DNA of 64,000 nucleotides from the NCBI GenBank assembly GCA_028820845.1, contig JAPPII010000067.1, positions 1 to 64,000 on the forward strand. Reading direction: 5' to 3'. This stretch comes from Candidatus Poribacteria bacterium. Its GTDB lineage: Bacteria > Poribacteria > WGA-4E > WGA-3G. Both the position numbers and the translations under genes were made by a program. Positions 25,602 to 33,596 of the stretch are shown piece after piece (positions within the stretch are counted from its first letter, which is position 1; each line of letters starts with the position of its first letter). Under the pieces are notes generated by a model. The model had not been told where the DNA came from. It ran no database searches and was given only the letters and a program-made list of their open reading frames with translations.

Positions 25602-28600
25602 CTTGGTTTTTTGCAATATTAAACATCTTATCAACGTCAATGGTATCGTCATCAAAATCATCCAAGATAACTATCTCGATGGCATTACGGACTTCAAGTT
25701 CTTTAAATCCATTCCCTCTCCATTCATCACTTCTTGCATCCATAATAGCCTCGTCTATCGCTATTGCCATCGCAGTTCTACGATCAACAGGCATATCGTC
25801 TGGTAAGTTATCAAACAGAGCTTGTTTTGGTGGTGTATCGATATCTGGGGGATAGTCCGAGTTTGCAGTAGGATCAATAACCCGTTTGCTCAAACTCGTA
25901 ACCTCGGATAGATATTGCCGATAATTGATGGCATCCTGTCTCCGCTGACGAATGAGTTCCTCAAGCAGTCGTGACATATCCTCATAGTATTTGGGATTGA
26001 TTTCTGATTTGTCAACGATGACGCGTCGAATGTTGTTTTCTATTGTTGCTGCGATCGCCTCTGGATTTGTGCGAATACCTTCTGGCAATTTCTCAACCGC
26101 CGCATCAGCACCCTTATTCACAATCAGTTGAACAAGCGGCATATTGTCAAATGTTGAGAGCGTCTCACTCTCCTCGGCTTGGATATAAGTATCCAAGAGA
26201 TGGCGCATATCAGGCTCATACATCTTCAGGTCAATATAATCCCCACTTGCCAGTTTTACTTGTAGACGTACATATTCGTAGTCTGCTACCTCTTTTTTGA
26301 TTTTCCCTGCTTCCGCGGCACTATATCCTGCCGCCTCCATCTCATTTGCAAGGTTAGCATAAGCACGCACTAAGGCTGCAGTCAATTTATAGAGTTTTAT
26401 TCGTTTCTGCTCTTTCGCTTTGATCTGCTCAGCGTTTGCGCTTTCGTCGCTACAGAAGTAACGGATATAATCTTGGATATATTTCGGTGGATCCACGGGT
26501 TCGCATAACGCTTTAATCGCTTCGCGTGCGTCCTCTAATCGTTCCCTGCCTTTTTCAAGCCTATCCTTCAATAACCCTTCTACATCTTCGATATCATAGT
26601 TTTCAAACGCTTCACCCGTGTAGTCTGTCATTGCTTGCTTCAGAGATCCGAACAGGTCTTTGTAATCCACGATGTAGCCGAATTCCTTGTCATCAGAATC
26701 AATGCGATTAACGCGACAAATTGCTTGAAACAACCCGTGATCCTGCATGCTTTTGTCTATGTAAAGATAGGTGGCAGGGGGTGCGTCAAAACCTGTGAGC
26801 AACTTGTCCACGACGATGAGGAGCTTCATCTGCGCCGGTTCTTCAATGAAACGTTTCTGGACCTCCTGTTCAAACTGATCAACCTTATGTATTGCTGTAT
26901 CTGGTGATTCGTTAAAATGTGCTGCGAGCATTTCTCGATAGGTGTTGTATTTCTGCTGGTTTTCAGTGAGCCCTTCCCCTGTTTCTTCCAATCTGATGGA
27001 TTCTGTGGTCGGTCTATAGGATGTCACAACGGCGCATTTCCTTCGCAAAGGTGTATCTTGAAATAGATTGTAGAGCCTACAAGCAGAGAGGATACTGTTT
27101 GCCACAAGCATTGCGTTCCCTTTCCCACTTTTCAATCGGTCGCGCGTGCCCATATCTAAAACAATGTCTGCGACTATTTTCCGTAGGCGATTCATTGAAC
27201 TTTCCACATTTAGCATCGTTCCCCAACGTTCCTTGAGCTGCGCTTTCGCGACATCGTTTAACCCGCGGGTTTTGCTATCAAAAAATTGGTCAATACGGTC
27301 TTGCGAAGTGAGATTCTGGTCAATATCGCGTGCCTCATACTGCAGATCAAGCACGACTTCATCATGGACTGCCTCATCATATTTATAGGTGTCAATAAAT
27401 TTACCGAATGTCTCAATGCTCCGTTGTTTGTCGCGCTTTAGCAAGGGTGTGCCTGTGAAGCCAATTAGCATGGCGTTGGGAAGGAGTTCCTTCATCGCCT
27501 TGTGGAGTTTGCCCGACTGTGTGCGGTGGCATTCGTCTACAAATACAAAAAATTCGCCCTTTACACGTAAACCATCGGAAAGATTCTGCTTTAAATCCAT
27601 TACATAGATATCAACATCTGTGTCTTCTATCTCTCCCGACTTGCCGAACTTGTGAATAAGAGAACAGGCTAACCGATTTGTAGAATCGCTAAGCACTTGC
27701 TTCAGATCATCCGCGCTCTTTGTTCGCTTAATATTCTCTTTGACACCATGAAAAATACCTTCAATTTGTTCATCCAATTCTACGCGGTCAGTGATGATGA
27801 GGACCCGTGCGTTAGGGTTGTTTGCCAGAATCCATTTTGCTAACCAGACCATCACCAAACTTTTTCCGCTGCCTTGTGTGTGCCAGATAATCCCGCCTTC
27901 TCTACGCTTGACGCGCGCTTGGGCTGCCTTCACACCGAAGTACTGATTATGACGGCAGATTTTCTTTATCCCCGCATCAAATACAATGAAATCGTGTAGG
28001 ATTTCAAGCATCCGTTCTTTGTTGCAAAATTGACTGAGTTCTCTGAGTAACGGATTGTTCTCGGTCTCTAACTGTGCAGGCTTTTCTTTCCATCGCAACC
28101 AGTATTTTTCAGGTGACTTGATAACGCCGTAACGCAATCCTTCAGTTTCATTTCCTGCCATCACCAGCTGCACTGTACTAAAAAACCACTCAATGAACGT
28201 CTCCGTTTGGCTGGCAAGGTTTTGACGGATACCTTCAGAAATAGAGACGATGGCACTTTTTAACTCTAACACACCGATAGCGATACCATTGATATACAGC
28301 ACAAGATCGGGACGTTTGCTGTGTTTTCCTCTAATCGCGACCTCCTCGGCGATACCGAAGTCGTTATTTTCAGGATTTTTCCAATCTATGAGCCAGACAG
28401 TTTTATGGTGTTCACTGATATCCGGTTGCACCTTTACGCCGTAGCGTAGAAGTTCATAGACCTCAAAGTTTGCATCATAAAGCGTTCGACTTCCACCGAT
28501 TTTCGCTGCTTGTTGTAGTTGATACACGGCTTTACTGATAATATTGGGGTCGTGGTTCTGTTTCCGCAGCCAGTCAGCAAGGTCTTCAGGGATGATATTG

Positions 28601-28716
28601 CTGTTTTCGTTAACGCTATCTGCCCAATTGCCGAGGTAGGTATAGTTCAAGGCATCTTGGAAGAATTCTATGACGCGTTTTTGTGTATCTTTTTCTGTTT
28701 CACGAATGATGTGCAT
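25591..28716 (-). CDS. hsdR: Type I restriction enzyme R subunit
   Basis: Motor and nuclease subunit that translocates and cuts unmodified DNA together with HsdM and HsdS. The 1041-residue protein has an N-terminal PD-(D/E)XK nuclease (RPDLVLY, then VLELK near residue 150), Walker A GSGKS near residue 280, the DECH box near 392 and GFTGTP. The helicase C-terminal domain and a helical tail follow. The start at 28716 has GGGGAGAAGGAAGG just upstream; a frame open to 28755 is possible. Motifs look intact. Confidence 0.95.
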   Translation of the reverse strand: MHIIRETEKDTQKRVIEFFQDALNYTYLGNWADSVNENSNIIPEDLADWLRKQNHDPNIISKAVYQLQQAAKIGGSRTLYDANFEVYELLRYGVKVQPDISEHHKTVWLIDWKNPENNDFGIAEEVAIRGKHSKRPDLVLYINGIAIGVLELKSAIVSISEGIRQNLASQTETFIEWFFSTVQLVMAGNETEGLRYGVIKSPEKYWLRWKEKPAQLETENNPLLRELSQFCNKERMLEILHDFIVFDAGIKKICRHNQYFGVKAAQARVKRREGGIIWHTQGSGKSLVMVWLAKWILANNPNARVLIITDRVELDEQIEGIFHGVKENIKRTKSADDLKQVLSDSTNRLACSLIHKFGKSGEIEDTDVDIYVMDLKQNLSDGLRVKGEFFVFVDECHRTQSGKLHKAMKELLPNAMLIGFTGTPLLKRDKQRSIETFGKFIDTYKYDEAVHDEVVLDLQYEARDIDQNLTSQDRIDQFFDSKTRGLNDVAKAQLKERWGTMLNVESSMNRLRKIVADIVLDMGTRDRLKSGKGNAMLVANSILSACRLYNLFQDTPLRRKCAVVTSYRPTTESIRLEETGEGLTENQQKYNTYREMLAAHFNESPDTAIHKVDQFEQEVQKRFIEEPAQMKLLIVVDKLLTGFDAPPATYLYIDKSMQDHGLFQAICRVNRIDSDDKEFGYIVDYKDLFGSLKQAMTDYTGEAFENYDIEDVEGLLKDRLEKGRERLEDAREAIKALCEPVDPPKYIQDYIRYFCSDESANAEQIKAKEQKRIKLYKLTAALVRAYANLANEMEAAGYSAAEAGKIKKEVADYEYVRLQVKLASGDYIDLKMYEPDMRHLLDTYIQAEESETLSTFDNMPLVQLIVNKGADAAVEKLPEGIRTNPEAIAATIENNIRRVIVDKSEINPKYYEDMSRLLEELIRQRRQDAINYRQYLSEVTSLSKRVIDPTANSDYPPDIDTPPKQALFDNLPDDMPVDRRTAMAIAIDEAIMDARSDEWRGNGFKELEVRNAIEIVILDDFDDDTIDVDKMFNIAKNQDEY

Positions 28717-28833
28717 GCCTTCCTTCTCCCCGAATGATTTTTGGGGCCCGTTCATCTACCAATCTACATATACTGCATCTTATACCATTTCTAAAAGTTT
28801 ATCTCGCATTAACCGAACCCACTCACACCACAC

Positions 28834-28861
28834 CCGGTAGGTGCGGTTTCTAACCGCACCG
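28834..28861. repeat. CTAC-type palindrome
   Basis: CGGTAGGTGCGGTTTCTAACCGCACCG is a palindrome of the GGTGCGGTT-AGAAACCGCACC type. Close relatives lie at 36190-36219 and 63407-63430. Confidence 0.55.
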
Positions 28862-28916
28862 AGCATCGCTGAAAAATAGTCAACCTTTTAAGAGGAATTA
28901 TCAATTAGAATTGGTA

Positions 28917-29318
28917 TTATACTGCATTTCCTGATTTTAGATTCGCGAGTTCGTTCCTTCCTTTATCTGTCAGCCGGTACTTCTGTAGACGACTATTAGG
29001 TTTCTCTGGCAGTGTGTATTCAATCATCTCTTCGTTTAGGAGTCTCCGCACGACTGCATTCAGGGGCCCTGAGACGACCCTTTGCCCTAAGTTTCTGGAT
29101 AACTCGGATTTTTGCATTGGACCCCTGGTCAGTAGGTTTAGTACGCTGAACTTGAGGCCCTTCGGCTGTGACTCTGGCTGTGACTCTGGCTGCTTTGGAT
29201 ATGTAGTACGCCAAATTGTTATCTTAAATCCACCGGTGTCGGTGAATTCGGGTTCGGGTAAGCCGGCATCACTGAAACGGCGGATCATGTCTAACGTCCC
29301 TGTTCCCATTTCTTCAAT
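28917..29318 (-). pseudogene. C-terminal remnant of an AlbA_2/divergent-AAA ATP-binding protein
   Basis: The frame starts with EE-MGTGTLDMIRRFSDAGLPEP, the motif normally found near residue 370 of AlbA_2-type ATP-binding regulators. It ends with a winged-helix domain (about 50-125). No N-terminal two thirds is present and a stop precedes the fragment, so I infer a broken gene; the ATG at 29309 could still give a 130-residue protein. It contains a tandem repeat of GTGACTCTGGCT (PESQPESQ). It lies between hsdR and the DUF1828 gene. Confidence 0.6.
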
Positions 29319-29340
29319 TTATTGGGTGAGGTATCATGAA

Positions 29341-30345
29341 TTACCATTTCCTTTTGGTTTCTAATTCTTCGGTATTGCCGATATTACCGACGAGATACTC
29401 TTGAATACTCGCATAGTTTAAGATCAGGCTATAGAACGTTTTATCGCATACATCGCTGAAACGCTCCTGCACCTTGCGACTGATATCCGATTTATTCTTG
29501 AAGATGCCCAGAGAACGGAACGGGATCTGCCACTCCTTGAATTGATAGAGAGCAATTGTAGCATCGCGGGTTTTATTATCACTGTTAAGTGCAAACACAA
29601 AAAGCGGTTCCTGCATCCCGTTAATTCGACAATCTACGACATAGTTTTTTTGTGGATCTCGTTCTGGATCGCTCCAGTCAAAACAGATGCGCGATTTTGG
29701 CACATTTTCATTCAACAAGGTGCGGAAATCTTCCGTAAATATGGATTGAACCCGTTCCCTTGACAAATAGGATACGTCGGCGATTCTTAGCAGTGCCTGG
29801 GCAAAGTCATAGAGTGCCTCACCATAATTGCCATTCGATACCTCACGTATTAATTCTCCATCGCGATCTTCAAGGTCAAAGAGAGAAAGGGCCCTTAAGA
29901 TGATCTTCTTGCGATTTCCAGTATGAAGAAGTTTATCATCAATATCATAGGTCAGGTGCATATAGGTATGCCCTCCGTCTGAGAGTAACCAACGGCCTTG
30001 TTCTTTTTTTAGAACAATGGCTATGTGATCACCGTCGTCAAACCGGAAAGGGGTAAACACGCGAAAACGATCTCTGCCATCAGGTGAAACCCGAATCTGT
30101 GCCGAGACTTTATCAATAAAATCTTTCTCTATGGTATTGATAGACATAGCTCGCGCCTTTTCACTAATATGTCGGGTTAGATAGTCAAGAACTTCTGCTT
30201 GCATTTTCTCTATCTCCATCCGATAGCCACTTGAAACGAACGGAAATTCTTCAGGCGTGGCTTGAACTCTCAATTGTAGGAGTAACTTTTGAAAATACGC
30301 TATACGTTCTTGGCTCGTTTTGAGTTCCTTATCATTCTGAATCAT
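29341..30345 (-). CDS. DUF1828/DUF1829 domain protein with antitoxin-like N-terminus
   Basis: A 334-residue protein with three parts. Residues about 1-65 are helical and start MIQNDKELKTSQERIAYFQK, a style seen in HigA-type antitoxin N-termini. Residues about 85-190 match DUF1828 (FDDGDHIAIVL, LLSDGGHTYMHL). Residues about 200-320 match DUF1829 (FVFALNSDNKTRDATIALY). DUF1828/1829 proteins occur next to RM genes and have been called MloA/RloF-like. It overlaps the upstream nucleotidyltransferase gene by 14 bases, so the two probably act together. Function unknown. Confidence 0.7.
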   Translation of the reverse strand: MIQNDKELKTSQERIAYFQKLLLQLRVQATPEEFPFVSSGYRMEIEKMQAEVLDYLTRHISEKARAMSINTIEKDFIDKVSAQIRVSPDGRDRFRVFTPFRFDDGDHIAIVLKKEQGRWLLSDGGHTYMHLTYDIDDKLLHTGNRKKIILRALSLFDLEDRDGELIREVSNGNYGEALYDFAQALLRIADVSYLSRERVQSIFTEDFRTLLNENVPKSRICFDWSDPERDPQKNYVVDCRINGMQEPLFVFALNSDNKTRDATIALYQFKEWQIPFRSLGIFKNKSDISRKVQERFSDVCDKTFYSLILNYASIQEYLVGNIGNTEELETKRKW

Positions 30346-30781
30346 TTTTTACCTCTATGATACCGCGACGAGTTCCGTCACGTTTAACCTGCCAACCTTC
30401 AATAAATTCTTCAAGGGTTTCTAACAATAGTAACGACGGACGTATCCAGAAAATGCTGGCTCCAAATTCATTTTCCGTTTGTTGATGGTTCAAAAGTTTT
30501 TTCACTTCCTCACTGCAAGTTCTCATGTCGAAATTATCATTAAAGATAAGTATGATGTCAATATCATTCGGTTCCGGTTTTGTAGTGATATAACTTCCAA
30601 AAATAAGTAATTGCTGAAGGTGACCTGTTGCCTTAGCAAGTTGATAGATGCGTTTCAAACGCTCAGTCACAATTATCCGTTGTTCCGTTCCGCTACCAAA
30701 TTGAGCAACGACTTCATCAATCGTTGCGGGGTGTATTCCCTCTGGCAATTCGCCCTCATGATTCAGGTTAGGTAATGGCAT
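30332..30781 (-). CDS. Nucleotidyltransferase-fold protein (DUF6932-like)
   Basis: A 149-residue protein with a minimal nucleotidyltransferase motif: LLIFGSYITTKPEPNDIDII carries GS, then D-x-D (residues about 59-77). The C-terminal half is hydrophobic and helical. It resembles DUF6932 and MNT-type partners of toxin-antitoxin or defence pairs. It overlaps the DUF1828/1829 gene by 14 bases and lies within the type I RM locus. Whether it transfers AMP is not shown. Confidence 0.7.
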   Translation of the reverse strand: MPLPNLNHEGELPEGIHPATIDEVVAQFGSGTEQRIIVTERLKRIYQLAKATGHLQQLLIFGSYITTKPEPNDIDIILIFNDNFDMRTCSEEVKKLLNHQQTENEFGASIFWIRPSLLLLETLEEFIEGWQVKRDGTRRGIIEVKNDSE

Positions 30782-30874
30782 TCAATACCTCAAGTTGGTA
30801 CTTCATTTGATATACACGATTTGTGTCAGTTTTCTTGTTGACAGGCGCGCTTTGGAAACACGTCCATAGGAAGT

Positions 30875-31039
30875 CTACGGAGCCGTGATAAATTCCAGAA
30901 ACGAGTCCCCTATTTTTGTAGTTCTTTTCTGGAACGCGCCTCCTCCACTCATCGTTGTGCACAGGCCCCCACCCGACTTTGCGAGTGTATGCAACCGATC
31001 TCCGAGTGTTGCTTCTGGGAATTCGTGGGGTTTCGTCAT
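30875..31039 (-). other. Short ORF, possible frameshifted remnant
   Basis: A 54-codon frame starts ATG at 31039 with GAAGGAATGTAA upstream and reads MTKPHEFPEATLGDRLHTLA before becoming glycine-rich. I recall small bacterial proteins that begin in this style and run on for about 100 residues, so a frameshifted remnant is possible. Beyond this the 488-base stretch 30782-31269 holds only repeats. Confidence 0.25.
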
Positions 31040-31064
31040 TTACATTCCTTCTCTAAACTTAATA

Positions 31065-31178
31065 GGACTTACACAAGATGGGCAAATGTCGGACCTTTGG
31101 ACACAAAAAAGCAGTATTTTCCATACTTTAATCCCCTAAATCCCCTTATCAGGGGACTTTAAGAAGAATGCGTAAGCG
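31065..31178. mobile_element. MITE-like element, 114 bp
   Basis: The left end GGACTTACACA (31065-31075) is preceded by TA. The right end TGCGTAAGCG is at 31169-31178. The ends are the same as in the 17160-17277 element but the interior differs. It includes CCCCTTATCAGGGG. There is no coding capacity. Confidence 0.5.
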
Positions 31179-31187
31179 TTAGTAAGT

Positions 31188-31251
31188 TCGTAGTAGTGCG
31201 ATTTATCGCACGTCTCCGCTCAGAAACGGGCAATGAATTGCCCTACTACGA
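31188..31251. repeat. Composite palindrome, TTCGTAGTA to TACTACGA
   Basis: Two hairpins, GTGCG-ATTTAT-CGCAC (31196-31211) and GGGCAATGAATTGCCC (31228-31243), lie between outer inverted repeats TTCGTAGTA and TACTACGA. The same two hairpins occur in swapped order at 60235-60296. Confidence 0.6.
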
Positions 31252-31269
31252 GCGGGGTTACTCCCAATT

Positions 31270-32187
31270 TTAGACTGGCCAGGCTATTGGAACACTTAAA
31301 GAATCTTTTATTTTTGAATAACATTCATATTTTTTATTCGCGGACGTGAATTGATTACATGCATATCTAATATCATTTTTTAAAAAAGATGTCTCTTTCA
31401 TCACAAATTCGGCCGCATCCTGATTTTTGAACATCATCAGATATATGTCATGTGTTAATGGCATCGCCAAGATTGAATCATCATCAAGATTTATGTTGAT
31501 TTTGCCACCAACTATTTTTGTTCCTTCTAAAACTTGTACATTGTAATTACCTTTAACATTATTTGCAAAGTTACTGTGTTTTTCAAAAACCTCAGGTGAG
31601 TTTATATTTCTTAGCAGATCCTCATTAACTCGAGCAATCTGACATGGATTGTCCGATGTAATAAATCCAAATTCTTTGCTATTATTCACTCTTATTACGG
31701 CTCGCGAGCCAGCGATAGCATTTCTTATGGATTCAAAGACATCCTGAGCATAAAAATCATTGCATCTAATATCATGGTTTACTGATGAAAATTTGGGGTT
31801 TTGTTTCAAATTATCTGATATTTCTTGTGCTACCATTTCCCGAGTATATTTATTATGAGACCACATAAATGCTACAAAATCAAATAGGAAATCCCAGCAC
31901 CCCGAATATAGAGCAGGATATAAACCTAAATTATACAACCTTGTTTCAAGTAGCATTTGGTTTATACATTCACTAAATATTTTTTCATAATTTTTGCCTA
32001 AAAATATTTCATATTCATGTGAGTTGAGGTAATCTTCATAAGCTATAGTCGATATACTATTGCTGAAAATTTTTCCATTGCGAATAATCCAACATCTGTT
32101 GCCATCAAATGTAAAATTTTTCAAATAAAATTCTGGTACGAAATGATTGTGTATATAATCCTTTCTATTATCTATTTTCTTGTGCAT
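31270..32187 (-). CDS. DUF4238 domain protein
   Basis: A 305-residue protein with the DUF4238 hallmarks: HNHFVPEFYLKNFT (about 14-27) at the N-terminus and FITSDNPCQIA near residue 175. The biochemical function is not known to me; the family is often found in genomic islands. The gene is clearly richer in A and T than its neighbours, which suggests transfer. It lies 34 bases after hsdS in the same direction and may be co-transcribed with it. The ribosome site is AAGGAATTA. Confidence 0.75.
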   Translation of the reverse strand: MHKKIDNRKDYIHNHFVPEFYLKNFTFDGNRCWIIRNGKIFSNSISTIAYEDYLNSHEYEIFLGKNYEKIFSECINQMLLETRLYNLGLYPALYSGCWDFLFDFVAFMWSHNKYTREMVAQEISDNLKQNPKFSSVNHDIRCNDFYAQDVFESIRNAIAGSRAVIRVNNSKEFGFITSDNPCQIARVNEDLLRNINSPEVFEKHSNFANNVKGNYNVQVLEGTKIVGGKININLDDDSILAMPLTHDIYLMMFKNQDAAEFVMKETSFLKNDIRYACNQFTSANKKYECYSKIKDSLSVPIAWPV

Positions 32188-32221
32188 ATCATAATTCCTT
32201 AATAAATGTTGCTTACGCCAG

Positions 32222-33433
32222 TTATTTGGGTTTGACCAACCGCACCCGCCCTGTGAGGAGTTGCTGCATCATGCCTTGTTTGATGGCGATGGTTTTGTCT
32301 CTGCGTTGCTCCAGTGCAGTGATCTCGGCATCCATATCCGAAAGGACGGCGGTGATGGCGCGTTGTTCATCTGATTTTGGAGTTTTGAATGTGAGTTCCT
32401 TTAAGAACTTGAAATGTCTATTATAACCAGTATTAGGAATATCTTTTGTTAAAAGTTGATAATAGAAAAACTTCGTCATATCATCTCTTTTCACTGCAAG
32501 CAGTTGCGTTCCATCAGCTCCAATTAAAAAGTCCACATCAACAAACTTAAATATCCTGGTGTGGTCTCCGAATACAATCACTCCATCTGCTGGACATTTA
32601 AACAGTTTTTCTGTTTGATCTGAATATCCGACAATAGCGTTTTGGCCTTGATCAATAACTGGGTGGGACCCATTAACGCTGTATTCAGAGGCTTGGATTT
32701 TATGGAAATTCCCGTTTAATCGTCTAAATAGTTCTTCAAACCGCTTTGTTTCCCATGCCCCGCTGAAGCCGGGCAAGCGCGTTTTGCCGGTGAGCAGTTG
32801 CTGCATGGTGGCTTGCTTGATGGCGCGCTTCTTGGCGATGAGTGCGTCCAATGCGTTGATTAACCCATCTACATCTGATAAGACGGCGGCGATGGCGCGT
32901 TGTTCCGAAACTTGAGGAGGACAGGGAATCTCAATTAATTTAACATCTCGGCTATTGATAGCAGGATAATTTGAGCCTGAAAGTATTTTGTCAATCTGGT
33001 CATTCACACCCTCGCTAAATAGTTGGGAAAATAGAAAATAAGGAACGGATGAGTCGTGTTTGGCGCGGAGGACAGCAAAACCCGTTGAGCAAACTGCATT
33101 CGGCACTTGACCGTGAAAAAATAGATGTGCCATAAGGTTTGGTCTAACAGTTGACATAAGAACGTCGCCATTCCGAAGTATACGTTGCGCCCTTGAAGGT
33201 GCAGTCCGAAAAACCTCTTCAGAATAACCGAGTAATTTTCCAGAATCAACTTGCTCAAGTGTGATGTAGTTGAATTCGTAGTTGGGATTCGTATTACTTG
33301 AGAAATTCTGGGGATTTACATCCGAAATCTCGCCCAACCGCTTTGTTTCCCATTTACCGCTAAATCGTTGTGAGTTCTGGGGTTCGTCAGAGGTATCAGA
33401 TGGATTTTTTACGTGTGTTTTTGTGGTGTGCAT
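32222..33433 (-). CDS. hsdS: Type I restriction enzyme specificity subunit
   Basis: DNA-recognition subunit of the type I RM complex, 403 residues. It has two target-recognition domains (about 25-165 and 215-355). Each is followed by a conserved helix: EQRAIAAVLSDVDGLINALD with MQQLLTGKTRLPGF in the middle, and EQRAITAVLSDMDAEI with MQQLLTGRVRL at the end. Both central and terminal repeats are intact, so the bipartite target should be full. The target cannot be read from sequence. Confidence 0.94.
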   Translation of the reverse strand: MHTTKTHVKNPSDTSDEPQNSQRFSGKWETKRLGEISDVNPQNFSSNTNPNYEFNYITLEQVDSGKLLGYSEEVFRTAPSRAQRILRNGDVLMSTVRPNLMAHLFFHGQVPNAVCSTGFAVLRAKHDSSVPYFLFSQLFSEGVNDQIDKILSGSNYPAINSRDVKLIEIPCPPQVSEQRAIAAVLSDVDGLINALDALIAKKRAIKQATMQQLLTGKTRLPGFSGAWETKRFEELFRRLNGNFHKIQASEYSVNGSHPVIDQGQNAIVGYSDQTEKLFKCPADGVIVFGDHTRIFKFVDVDFLIGADGTQLLAVKRDDMTKFFYYQLLTKDIPNTGYNRHFKFLKELTFKTPKSDEQRAITAVLSDMDAEITALEQRRDKTIAIKQGMMQQLLTGRVRLVKPK

Positions 33434-33495
33434 GTTTTCTATCCTAATTGATAGCCTGTGTCTTATCCGTGCACAAAGTGGATGAAAAGTTTCTA

Positions 33496-33559
33496 CTTGT
33501 AGCGCAAACTTTAGTTTGCGAGCTATAGATGCACAAACTAAAGTTTGTGCTACAACAAG
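33496..33559. repeat. Long inverted repeat between hsdM and hsdS
   Basis: The arm TTGTAGCGCAAACTTTAGTT pairs with AACTAAAGTTTGTGCTACAA, with two mismatches near the loop. It belongs to the GTAGCACAAACT hairpin family also seen in the 17160-17277 element. It could act as an RNA hairpin that lowers hsdS expression relative to hsdM. Confidence 0.5.
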
Positions 33560-33596
33560 CGCACGGAAATTTGTGGAGTCCGCGATAACCCGCGAT

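Noticed and set aside
30768-31260. Possible CRISPR-like array in the repeat-rich gap
   Set aside because: Hairpins occur once or twice only and with irregular spacing; no repeat-spacer structure and no cas genes in the window.
33434-33596. Rho-independent terminator between hsdM and hsdS
   Set aside because: The long inverted repeat has no T-run after it on the minus strand, so I list it as a repeat rather than a terminator.
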